Positions 1-6,130 of a stretch of DNA of 12,762 bases are shown here, one piece after another. Position numbers and translations under genes: made by a program. The notes beneath the pieces are model-generated. The model had not been told where the DNA came from. It saw only the letters and a list, made by a program, of their open reading frames with translations, and made no database searches. The stretch lies in assembly GCA_900771325.1 (NCBI GenBank), contig CAAGNN010000157.1, positions 1-12,762 on the forward strand, read 5' to 3'. Within the stretch, counting starts at the first letter, position 1. Each line of letters begins with the position of its first letter. This DNA comes from Kiritimatiellia bacterium (GTDB lineage Bacteria > Verrucomicrobiota > Kiritimatiellia > RFP12 > DVOR01).

Positions 1-345
1 ACCCCCGAGGAGACCGAGCGCGCCATCGCCGAGCTCTGGCAGCGCTTTGGCTACCTGGCCGACCCGCACACCGCCATCGGCTGGAAGGTCCTCCAAGAGC
101 TCCCCGCCACCGGCCGGCCGACGGTCATCGCGGCCACCGCCTCGCCCTGGAAGTTCCCCGCCACGATGCTCCGCGCGCTGACCGGGCAAGCCCCCGCCGA
201 TGACTTCGCCGCCGCCCGCGCGTTGGGCGAGCTCACCGGCCAGGCCCCCGAGCTCCTCGCCCTCGAGTCGGCCCCCATCCGCTTCGCCCAGACCACCGCC
301 AAGGCCGCCGTCCCCAACACCATCGCCGCCACCTTCGGCTTCTAA
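1..345 (+). CDS. thrC: Threonine synthase, C-terminal part (gene cut by window edge)
   Basis: The first 114 codons in frame 1 end at a TAA stop and form the C-terminal part of a threonine synthase, the PLP enzyme that converts O-phosphohomoserine to threonine in the cytoplasm. The recognisable pieces are the DPHTAIG segment (about residue 21 of the visible part) and the TASPWKFP segment (about residue 47), which correspond to DPHTAVG and TASPYKF-type motifs in the C-terminal half of bacterial threonine synthases. The PLP lysine and the N-terminal domain lie upstream of the window. Codons end mostly in C, as in the 3' ends of the neighbouring genes. A 212-nt gap filled with repeats separates it from the next gene, so no operon link is evident. 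The family call is fairly firm; the subfamily cannot be judged from this fragment. Confidence 0.82.
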   Translation, partial: TPEETERAIAELWQRFGYLADPHTAIGWKVLQELPATGRPTVIAATASPWKFPATMLRALTGQAPADDFAAARALGELTGQAPELLALESAPIRFAQTTAKAAVPNTIAATFGF

Positions 346-394
346 ACCACCGCCCGAGAAACTGTGGACGATGGGGGGAGAGAACGTGGTAAGC

Positions 395-549
395 GGACAG
401 CCGACAGCCGACAGCCGACAGCTCGCAAAGCGACGGATAAGCCGTTGGCCTAGTGGGCGGGTTTTTCACGGCTCAGACGGGCCTTCCTCATTGAGCGCCA
501 GCGCTGTCGGCTGTCAGCTGTCGGCTGTCAGCTTGCGAGCGTAGCGAGC
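395..549. repeat. Inverted pair of heptad repeat clusters with GCGAGC boundary box
   Basis: Four heptads of the form (C/G)GACAGC occupy 395-422, and four of the complementary form GCTGTC(G/A) occupy 503-530. Placed against each other they pair at 26 of 28 positions around an 80-nt spacer, so the 212-nt gap between thrC and the SNF2 gene can fold as one long hairpin. The right arm runs into GCGAGCGTAGCGAGC (535-549), a direct repeat of GCGAGC around GTA that recurs beside the other heptad clusters in the window. The spacer holds a T-run (462-466) and the 6-bp inverted repeat AGCCGT/ACGGCT (440-445, 468-473). No coding sequence is evident. The box ends 8 nt before the SNF2 start codon. Confidence 0.85.
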
Positions 550-557
550 ACACCCCC

Positions 558-3047
558 ATGCTCCTCCACCTTGAGCGCGCCGGAGATAGCCTCAGCTTGT
601 GGGGCGAGCGCTTCGGCGTACGGTTGGAGCCCGAGGAAGTGCGCGCGGCCATCGGCTTCCTCTTCCCCGGCTGGCGCGCGCCGGTGCTCGAAGGGCGCGG
701 CGTGCTCGCGGCCCTCCAAAGCTTCCTCCGTGGTGCCGAGCGGCCCTTCGTCCGCTTTGGGGCGGACTTCCGCCACGCGGCCGAGCTGCTGCGCGTGGTC
801 TGGCACCTGGTCGCCGCCGGGCGCGTGGTGCCCCGGCTGGAGGGCAACGAAGCGCGCTGGCGCGCCACGGTCCTGCCCGAGGGGGCCGATGCCGCGCTCC
901 TCAACGCCCTCATCGATAGCTGGATGCGCACCACCGCCTCGACCACCCTCACCCGCGCTCAGGCCGCCAAGGGCCGCTTCCATACCGCCGAGGATGCCTT
1001 CCTCGCCGCCCTGCGCGCCCCCTGCGCCACCCTCGCCGCCGAGGTGCCGCCCCACCTCGCTCCGGCGCTCGACCGCTGGGCCACCCCGCTCTACGAGGGC
1101 TCGCGCGGCCGTCTCCGCCTCCATCCCCGCCCCACCAGCGCCGGCTGGTTCCTCGACTTCGCGCCCCCCGGCCAAACGCTTGCCCCGCGCGACCTGCGCC
1201 TCCTGGGCCAAGCCATTGCCCTAGCCCCCGCACTCGCCCAGCCCCAACCGTGGAGTGCTGCGGCCTTTGCCGACTTCCTCCGCCGCGATGTGCCGGCGCT
1301 GCGCGCGGCCACCTTTACCGTTGCCCTTCCCCCCGAGCTCGAAGCCCAGGTGCCGCACCTGGAGGAGACGGCCGTCGACGCCACCGCGCAGGTCATCCGC
1401 CTGGAGCAACGCATCCGCTTGGGCGACCTGGAGCTCACCGTCGCCGAGGCCCAGGCGCTGGTCGATGCCGGCGAGGCGCTCGTCTGCCTGGAGGGCCACT
1501 GGCGCTTCCTCGACCTCGCCGAGCTGCGCCGTCTGCTCGAGGCCCTGGGCCCCACCGAGCTCCCCCGCCTGGCCGCCCTGCCCCTCCTCCTGGCCGGCAC
1601 GGTGCGCGTGGCCCCCAACGCCCAGGCGGTGCAGGACTTTCTCCGCGAGCTCTCGCAGCCCCCCGCCGGCGAGCTCCCCTTGCGTAAGGTCCTGCGCCCC
1701 TACCAAGCCCAGGGCGTCTGCTGGCTGATGCAGGCCGCAGCCCACGGCCTCGGCGTCTGCCTGGCCGACGACATGGGCCTGGGCAAGACCTTGCAGACCA
1801 TCGCCTTCCTCCTCTCGCGGCCCGGCCCGGCGCTGGTGGTCGCGCCGCTAACCGTCCTGCCCGTCTGGGAGCGCGAGCTCAAGCGCTGGGCCCCCACCCT
1901 CAAGGTCCGCCGCCACGAGGGCCCCGACCGCCCCCTCCACCTCGCCTTCCGCGCCACCGCCGAGGCCGCCGACATCACACTCACCGCCTACGGCTACCTG
2001 TGGCGCGACTTCACCTCCCTCCGCCGCGTTGCCTGGCAGACCCTGATCCTCGACGAAGCCCAGGCCATCAAGAACCCCGCCACCCGCCAATCCCAGGCCG
2101 CCCGCTCCCTCTCCGCCGCCTGCCGCCTCGCGCTCACCGGCACGCCCATCGAGAACCGCCTCGACGACCTCTGGAGCCTCCTCGACTTCCTTAACCCAGA
2201 CCGCTTTGGCACCCGCCGCGACTTCCTCGAGCGCTACGCCCAGCCCGAGCGCCTCCGCCGCGCCACCGCCCACTTCCTCCTTCGCCGCCTCAAGAGCGAC
2301 CCTGCCGTCCGCGCCGACCTCCCCCCGAAGATCCTCCAGTTCCACTACGCCCCCCTCACCCCCCTCCAGGCCGCCGCCTACGACGCCGCCCTCGCCGACT
2401 ACACCCGTCAGCGCGAGGACGAGGGCACCAACCGTGCCGGTGCCATCCTCGTCCTCCTCACCCGCCTCAAGGAGATTTGCGACGGCCTCCTCCCCGAGAG
2501 CGAGGCCGACTTCGCCACCGTCAGCGGCAAGGCCCTTGTCCTCCTCCCCCTCCTCGATGACATCTTTGCGCGCGGCGAGAGCGTCCTCCTCTTCACCCAA
2601 TTCACCCGCGTGGGCGAGCTCCTCCAGCGCCTCCTCGCCGAACACCTTGGCCGCCCCATTCCCTTCCTCCACGGCGCGCTCACCCCCAAGCAGCGCCGCG
2701 CCCAAATCACCGCCTTCAACACCGCCGCCGAGCCCCTCCCCTTCATCCTCTCCCTGCGCACCGGTGCCTTCGGCCTCACCCTCACCAAGGCCAACCACGT
2801 GGTCCACCTCGACCGCTGGTGGAACCCCGCCGTCGAGAACCAGGCCACCGACCGCGTCCACCGCATCGGCCAGCACCGCACGGTCATCGTCCACCACCTC
2901 CTCTGCCGCGGCACCCTCGAGGAGCGCATCGACCAACTCCTCCGCGACAAAACCACCCTCGCTAACCAAATCGTCGCCCCCACCCCCGCCGCCCTCCTCG
3001 CCCGCCTCCCCGACACCAAGCTCCTCGGCCTCCTCCGCCGCGACTGA
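558..3047 (+). CDS. SNF2-family DNA-dependent ATPase/helicase-like protein
   Basis: An 829-residue SWI2/SNF2 ATPase of the bacterial type. Such proteins use ATP to translocate on double-stranded DNA and remodel protein-DNA complexes (RapA/HepA is the best-known bacterial case). The C-terminal half has the full motor: LRPYQAQG (Q-motif region, about 379), Walker A DDMGLGKT (404-411), DEAQ (499-502), TGTPIENRLDDLW (527-539), LLRRLKSD (575-581), FTQF (679-682), and NQATDRVHRIGQ (motif VI, 761-772) with its arginine fingers. The first ~370 residues have no domain that I recognise; bacterial SNF2 proteins often carry such lineage-specific N-terminal regions. ATG 558 is the first start after the repeat box and has no visible Shine-Dalgarno site. 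Third codon positions become almost uniformly C toward the 3' end. It is not RapA-like in the N-terminus, so I give no symbol. Confidence 0.93.
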   Translation: MLLHLERAGDSLSLWGERFGVRLEPEEVRAAIGFLFPGWRAPVLEGRGVLAALQSFLRGAERPFVRFGADFRHAAELLRVVWHLVAAGRVVPRLEGNEARWRATVLPEGADAALLNALIDSWMRTTASTTLTRAQAAKGRFHTAEDAFLAALRAPCATLAAEVPPHLAPALDRWATPLYEGSRGRLRLHPRPTSAGWFLDFAPPGQTLAPRDLRLLGQAIALAPALAQPQPWSAAAFADFLRRDVPALRAATFTVALPPELEAQVPHLEETAVDATAQVIRLEQRIRLGDLELTVAEAQALVDAGEALVCLEGHWRFLDLAELRRLLEALGPTELPRLAALPLLLAGTVRVAPNAQAVQDFLRELSQPPAGELPLRKVLRPYQAQGVCWLMQAAAHGLGVCLADDMGLGKTLQTIAFLLSRPGPALVVAPLTVLPVWERELKRWAPTLKVRRHEGPDRPLHLAFRATAEAADITLTAYGYLWRDFTSLRRVAWQTLILDEAQAIKNPATRQSQAARSLSAACRLALTGTPIENRLDDLWSLLDFLNPDRFGTRRDFLERYAQPERLRRATAHFLLRRLKSDPAVRADLPPKILQFHYAPLTPLQAAAYDAALADYTRQREDEGTNRAGAILVLLTRLKEICDGLLPESEADFATVSGKALVLLPLLDDIFARGESVLLFTQFTRVGELLQRLLAEHLGRPIPFLHGALTPKQRRAQITAFNTAAEPLPFILSLRTGAFGLTLTKANHVVHLDRWWNPAVENQATDRVHRIGQHRTVIVHHLLCRGTLEERIDQLLRDKTTLANQIVAPTPAALLARLPDTKLLGLLRRD

Positions 3048-3048
3048 C

Positions 3049-3079
3049 CCGCCCCAGGTTGAACGCGAACCCGGGGCGG
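3049..3079 (+). terminator. Hairpin immediately after the SNF2 stop codon
   Basis: CCGCCCCAGGTT (3049-3060) and AACCCGGGGCGG (3068-3079) can pair over 12 positions with one mismatch around a 7-nt loop, starting 1 nt after the TGA. There is no T-run, so it is not a classical intrinsic terminator, but it could stop RNA polymerase or protect the mRNA 3' end. The left arm is one inverted copy and the right arm the first direct copy of the 22-bp repeat that follows. Confidence 0.45.
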
Positions 3080-3170
3080 ATGCAATGTGAACCCGGGGCG
3101 GATGCGAGGGCAACCCGGGGCGGATCCACCTCGAACCCGGGGCGGATGCACCTCGAACCCGGGGCGGATC
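3067..3170. repeat. 22-bp tandem repeat array (about 4.7 units)
   Basis: Units start at 3067, 3089, 3111, 3133 and 3155, giving an exact 22-bp period. The core AACCCGGGGCGGAT is invariant in all five; the remaining 7-8 bases vary in the first two units and settle to CACCTC in the third and fourth. The last unit is cut after GGCGGATC. The core contains the palindrome CCCGGG. The same unit recurs in the opposite orientation at 12685-12762. The array has no start codon with ribosome-binding site and changes frame every unit, so it is unlikely to be coding. Confidence 0.9.
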
Positions 3171-3176
3171 GTCTGA

Positions 3177-3195
3177 GGCCGGGGGCCGCGCTTTT
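3177..3195 (+). terminator. Possible weak terminator after the 22-bp array
   Basis: GGCC (3177-3180) and GGCC (3184-3187) can form a short stem around GGG, and TTTT follows at 3192-3195. The stem is only 4 bp, so this is a weak candidate for ending the SNF2 transcript ahead of the next promoter. Confidence 0.22.
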
Positions 3196-3211
3196 CTCCC
3201 CTGAGCCGAAC

Positions 3212-3273
3212 CGTCGCGGAACGCGCGCTAACCGCTGACGGCTAACTGCTAACCGCTGACGAGCGTAGCGAGC
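3212..3273. repeat. Complete heptad repeat element with both boundary boxes
   Basis: The order is CGTCGCGGAACGCG (3212-3225, containing the mini-hairpin CGCG-GAA-CGCG), then five heptads of the GCTNACN type (3227-3261: gctaacc, gctgacg, gctaact, gctaacc, gctgacg), then CGAGCGTAGCGAGC (3260-3273). This is the most complete copy of the element in the window. Here it lies just upstream of the extended -10 promoter of the thioredoxin-like gene, where the -35 region and upstream activator sites would be. Confidence 0.85.
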
Positions 3274-3285
3274 CGCCGCAAAATA

Positions 3286-3294
3286 TGCTATACT
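3286..3294 (+). promoter_or_regulatory. Extended -10 promoter of the thioredoxin-like gene/uvrB unit
   Basis: TG-C-TATACT matches the extended -10 consensus TGnTATAAT at all but one base of the hexamer and stands out in this GC-rich DNA. Seventeen bases upstream is TAGCGA, a poor -35, as expected for extended -10 promoters. Transcription would begin near 3301, leaving a leader of about 28 nt that contains the Shine-Dalgarno site. Confidence 0.62.
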
Positions 3295-3311
3295 CCCCGG
3301 CAGAGACACAG

Positions 3312-3318
3312 AAAGGAG
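3312..3318 (+). promoter_or_regulatory. Ribosome binding site of the thioredoxin-like gene
   Basis: AAAGGAG lies 10 nt before ATG 3329 but only 4 nt before the in-frame TTG at 3323. This spacing favours the ATG as the true start. It is one of only two strong Shine-Dalgarno sites in the window. Confidence 0.75.
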
Positions 3319-3328
3319 CCTATTGGTT

Positions 3329-4003
3329 ATGGCGAAGAAGAGCATGTTGGCCGCGGTTGCGGCAGTTGTTTTGGCGTTTGGGGCGGTGGCGGCGGAGAAG
3401 CCGGCCGTGCAGGGCGCAGAGCTTGGCGCGTGGACGATGGATACGCCGGCGGCCTTGGCGTTGGCGAAGGAGTCGGGCAAGCCGGTCTTCCTGTGCTTTA
3501 CGGGGAGCGATTGGTGCGGCTGGTGCAAGCTGATGGAGAAAAAGGTCTTTGGGACCGAGGCGTGGCAGGCCTACGCCAAGGAGAACCTGGTGCTGGTGTG
3601 GCTGGACTTCCCGCGCGACAAGAGCCTGGTGCCCGAGGAGATTGCGCCGAAGAACAAGGCGCTGAGCGAGCAGTATAAGGTGGAGGGCTTCCCGACCTAC
3701 GTGGTGCTCTCCTCAAAGGGCGAGGAGCTCGGGCGCTTGGGGGCCGACAAGGAGGCCACCCCCGAGCAGTTCATCCAGGCGCTCAAGGAGGTGCTCATCC
3801 TCGAGCGCCTGGAAGAGCTCCTCTCGCCCGAGGATTACGCCGAGTACCAGAAGGCCGGCGAAGAGCTCTCCGAGGTCTGGCAGAAGATTAGCGCTTGGGA
3901 GAGCGAAGTGCGCAAGCAGCGCGAGGCCTTCCGCGTCACCTTCCGCGCCCTGGAAGGGAAGCGCAACGAGTTGAAGGCCAAGGCGATCGAGGCGGCCAAG
4001 TAA
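3329..4003 (+). CDS. Exported thioredoxin-fold protein (CGWC active site)
   Basis: A 224-residue protein with a lysine-bearing N-terminus, a hydrophobic stretch at 6-20 and a probable signal peptidase I site after AVA-A near 22, so it should act in the periplasm. Residues about 35-155 form a thioredoxin-like domain: the redox pair C63-GW-C66 sits in the segment TGSDWCGWCK typical of thioredoxin_7-type proteins common in PVC bacteria, and the cis-proline lies in GFPTYV (P122). The expected role is thiol-disulfide exchange on exported proteins. Residues 155-224 are charged and helical, probably a coiled coil, which ordinary thioredoxins lack. The start is set by the Shine-Dalgarno spacing. uvrB follows after 22 nt and probably shares the transcript, though the functions are not obviously linked. 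The exact substrate cannot be told. Confidence 0.88.
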   Translation: MAKKSMLAAVAAVVLAFGAVAAEKPAVQGAELGAWTMDTPAALALAKESGKPVFLCFTGSDWCGWCKLMEKKVFGTEAWQAYAKENLVLVWLDFPRDKSLVPEEIAPKNKALSEQYKVEGFPTYVVLSSKGEELGRLGADKEATPEQFIQALKEVLILERLEELLSPEDYAEYQKAGEELSEVWQKISAWESEVRKQREAFRVTFRALEGKRNELKAKAIEAAK

Positions 4004-4025
4004 GGTCCGCCCGAGCCGCCGCGCG

Positions 4026-6053
4026 ATGTTAGACGTCGCCTTCGAGAATGAGCTGAGCGCCGCCCCGGCGGCGTTTCGGCTTGTTGCGCCCTTTGCGCCG
4101 ATGGGCGACCAGCCCGAGGCGATTGATGCGTTGGTGCGCGGCTTCGAGGGCGGTGCCACGCGCCAGATCCTGCGCGGGGTCACGGGGAGCGGCAAGACCT
4201 TTACGATGGCCAACGTCATCGCCCGCTACCGCCGCCCGACGCTGGTGATCTCGCACAACAAGACCCTCGCCGCGCAGCTCTACGCCGAGCTCAAGGCCTT
4301 CTTCCCCGACAACGCCGTCGAGTACTTCATCTCCTACTACGACTACTACCAGCCCGAAGCCTACATCCCCCAGACCGATACCTACATCGAGAAGGATGCC
4401 TCCATCAACGAGGACCTCGAGCGCTTCCGCCTGGCCGCCTCGCACGCGCTCCTGGGCCGGCGGGATGTGATTATCGTCGCCTCGGTCTCCTGCATCTACG
4501 GTCTGCTCTCGCCTGAGGATTACCGCGGGCTGATGCTCTCGCTGCACGTGGGCCAAGAGCTCCCGCGCGAGAAGCTCCTCCTCGCCCTCACCGAAATCCA
4601 GTACCAGCGCAACGACTACGAGCCGCGCCCCGGCGTCTTCCGCGTCCGCGGCGACATCGTCGACATCTTCCCTTCCTACTCCACCGAGGGCATCCGCGTG
4701 AGCTACTTCGGCGACGAGATCGACTCGCTCCACGCCCTCAACGCCACCACCGGCCGCGTCCTGGGCGCGATGCCCTCGTGCCTGCTCTCGCCGGCCAAGC
4801 AGTTCGTGATGCCCCGCAGCCAACTCCTCGGCGGCGTTGAGCGCATCAAGGCCGAACTGCAGACACGCCTGGGCGAGCTCGACCAAGCCGGCAAGCTCCT
4901 CGAGGCCCAGCGGCTGCGCCAGCGTACGGAGTACGACCTGGCGATGCTCGCCGAGATGGGCTACTGCACCGGCATCGAGAACTACTCCGCGCCCCTCGCC
5001 GGCCGCGCCCCCGGCCTCCCGCCCCCCACGCTCATCGACTACTTCGGGCCCGACTTCCTCTGCATTATCGACGAGAGCCACGTCACTCTCCCCCAAATCC
5101 GCGCGATGTTCAATGGCGACCAGGCCCGCAAGCAGGTCCTCATCGACAACGGCTTCCGCCTCCCCTCCGCCCGCGACAACCGCCCGCTGACCTTCGACGA
5201 GTTCGATGCCCGCGTCGGACGCATCCTCTTTACCTCCGCCACCCCCGGCCCCCACGAGCGCGCCGTCTCCACCCTCGCCGCCGAACAGGTCATCCGCCCC
5301 ACCGGCCTCCTCGATCCCCTCGTCGAGCTCCGCCCCCTCCAAGGGCAGGTCGACGACCTCCTCGACGAAATCCGCGCCGTCTCCGCCGCCGGCGGCCGCA
5401 CCCTCGTCACCGCCCTCACCAAGCGCGCCTGCGAGGACCTCGCCCAGTATCTCACCGACCTGGGCATCCGCGCCGAGTATCTCCACTCCGACATCGACGC
5501 CATCGGCCGCGTCGACATCCTCGCCCGCCTCCGCCGCGGCGACATCGAAGCGCTCATCGGCGTCAACCTTCTGCGCGAGGGCCTCGACCTTCCAGAGGTG
5601 ACCCGCGTGGCGATCCTCGACGCCGACAAGGAGGGCTTCCTGCGCTCGGGCACCGCCCTCATCCAGACCGCCGGCCGCTGCGCCCGCAATGCCGACTCCA
5701 AGGTCATCCTCTACGCCGACCACACCACCCCAGCCATCGCCGAGCTCCTCGCCGTCACCCAGGACCACCGCGCCCGCCAGCAGGCCTACAACGAGGCCCA
5801 CCACATCACCCCCCGCACCGTCCGCCGCGAGATCAACGAGGACCTCGCCGCCGGCTCGGCCACCGTCCCCGAAGCCCCCTCCCGCCGAAAGTCCGCCCGC
5901 CTCGCCCCCGAGCCCGATGGCCCCCGCACCGCCGAGGTCATCGAGCGCGAGATGTATCAGGCCGCCGAGGCCCTCGAGTTCGAGCGCGCCGCCCTCCTCC
6001 GCGACGAACTCCGCGCCCTCCAAGCGCAGCGCGCCGCCCCCCGCGCGCACTAA
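4026..6053 (+). CDS. uvrB: UvrABC system protein B (excision nuclease helicase subunit)
   Basis: A 675-residue UvrB, close to the normal family length. With UvrA it verifies damaged DNA, then recruits UvrC for dual incision in nucleotide excision repair in the cytoplasm. Visible features in order are GDQPEAI (27-33), Walker A GVTGSGKT (51-58), the damage-probing beta-hairpin with YYDYYQPEAY (104-113), IEKDASINED (121-130), VASVSCIYGL (151-160), YCTGIENYS (313-321), the DESH box (349-352), SATPGPHE (404-411), GVNLLREGLDLPEV (512-525) and motif VI at 545-555. The C-terminal UVR motif that contacts UvrC is present at about 638-668. Motif VI reads LIQTAGRCARN where most UvrB proteins have LIQTIGRAARN; both arginines are kept. 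ATG 4026 has no Shine-Dalgarno site, consistent with reading from an upstream cistron. Codons drift from G-ending to C-ending along the gene. Confidence 0.98.
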   Translation: MLDVAFENELSAAPAAFRLVAPFAPMGDQPEAIDALVRGFEGGATRQILRGVTGSGKTFTMANVIARYRRPTLVISHNKTLAAQLYAELKAFFPDNAVEYFISYYDYYQPEAYIPQTDTYIEKDASINEDLERFRLAASHALLGRRDVIIVASVSCIYGLLSPEDYRGLMLSLHVGQELPREKLLLALTEIQYQRNDYEPRPGVFRVRGDIVDIFPSYSTEGIRVSYFGDEIDSLHALNATTGRVLGAMPSCLLSPAKQFVMPRSQLLGGVERIKAELQTRLGELDQAGKLLEAQRLRQRTEYDLAMLAEMGYCTGIENYSAPLAGRAPGLPPPTLIDYFGPDFLCIIDESHVTLPQIRAMFNGDQARKQVLIDNGFRLPSARDNRPLTFDEFDARVGRILFTSATPGPHERAVSTLAAEQVIRPTGLLDPLVELRPLQGQVDDLLDEIRAVSAAGGRTLVTALTKRACEDLAQYLTDLGIRAEYLHSDIDAIGRVDILARLRRGDIEALIGVNLLREGLDLPEVTRVAILDADKEGFLRSGTALIQTAGRCARNADSKVILYADHTTPAIAELLAVTQDHRARQQAYNEAHHITPRTVRREINEDLAAGSATVPEAPSRRKSARLAPEPDGPRTAEVIEREMYQAAEALEFERAALLRDELRALQAQRAAPRAH

Positions 6054-6072
6054 CCGCCCACCCGCCATATGT

Positions 6073-6086
6073 CCCGCAAAAGCGGG
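6073..6086 (+). terminator. Short hairpin between uvrB and the cyclase gene
   Basis: CCCGC-AAAA-GCGGG forms a 5-bp perfect stem 20 nt after the uvrB stop. No T-run follows, so it is only a weak terminator candidate, but its place between two apparent transcription units fits that role. Confidence 0.3.
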
Positions 6087-6112
6087 GGTTGCAAGCGCAA
6101 GGGAGAAGAATG

Positions 6113-6121
6113 TGATATGCT
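6113..6121 (+). promoter_or_regulatory. Extended -10 promoter candidate of the cyclase-kinase-protease-sirtuin unit
   Basis: TG-A-TATGCT resembles an extended -10 element and shares ATATGCT with the promoter at 3286-3294 region. Transcription would start about 7 nt downstream, near 6128, almost at ATG 6131, so the mRNA would be leaderless or nearly so. TTGCAA at 6089-6094 is too far upstream (21-nt spacer) to be a good -35. Confidence 0.45.
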
Positions 6122-6130
6122 GTAAGCACG

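Noticed and set aside
437..466. Terminator within the first heptad hairpin (CCGTT/GGCGG stem before GTTTTT)
   Set aside because: The stem depends on two G-U pairs and a 9-nt loop. It is too weak to list, though the T-run is noted under the repeat entry.
395..549. CRISPR array
   Set aside because: The repeats are 7 bp and contiguous, with no regular unique spacers and no cas genes nearby.
1848..3113. Open frame on the - strand opposite the SNF2 gene, running through the 22-bp repeat
   Set aside because: Glu/Gly/Val-rich shadow of conserved SNF2 motifs, with no start signal and no recognisable content.
3323..3328. TTG start two codons before the thioredoxin-like ATG
   Set aside because: It is only 4 nt from the AAAGGAG site, too close; ATG 3329 has better spacing and a normal signal peptide start.
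4029..6068. Long open frame on the - strand (679 codons) opposite uvrB
   Set aside because: It is the mirror of a definite uvrB gene. High GC with C/G-ending codons leaves the opposite strand free of stops. Its translation is low-complexity Gly/Ala/Glu/Val without motifs.
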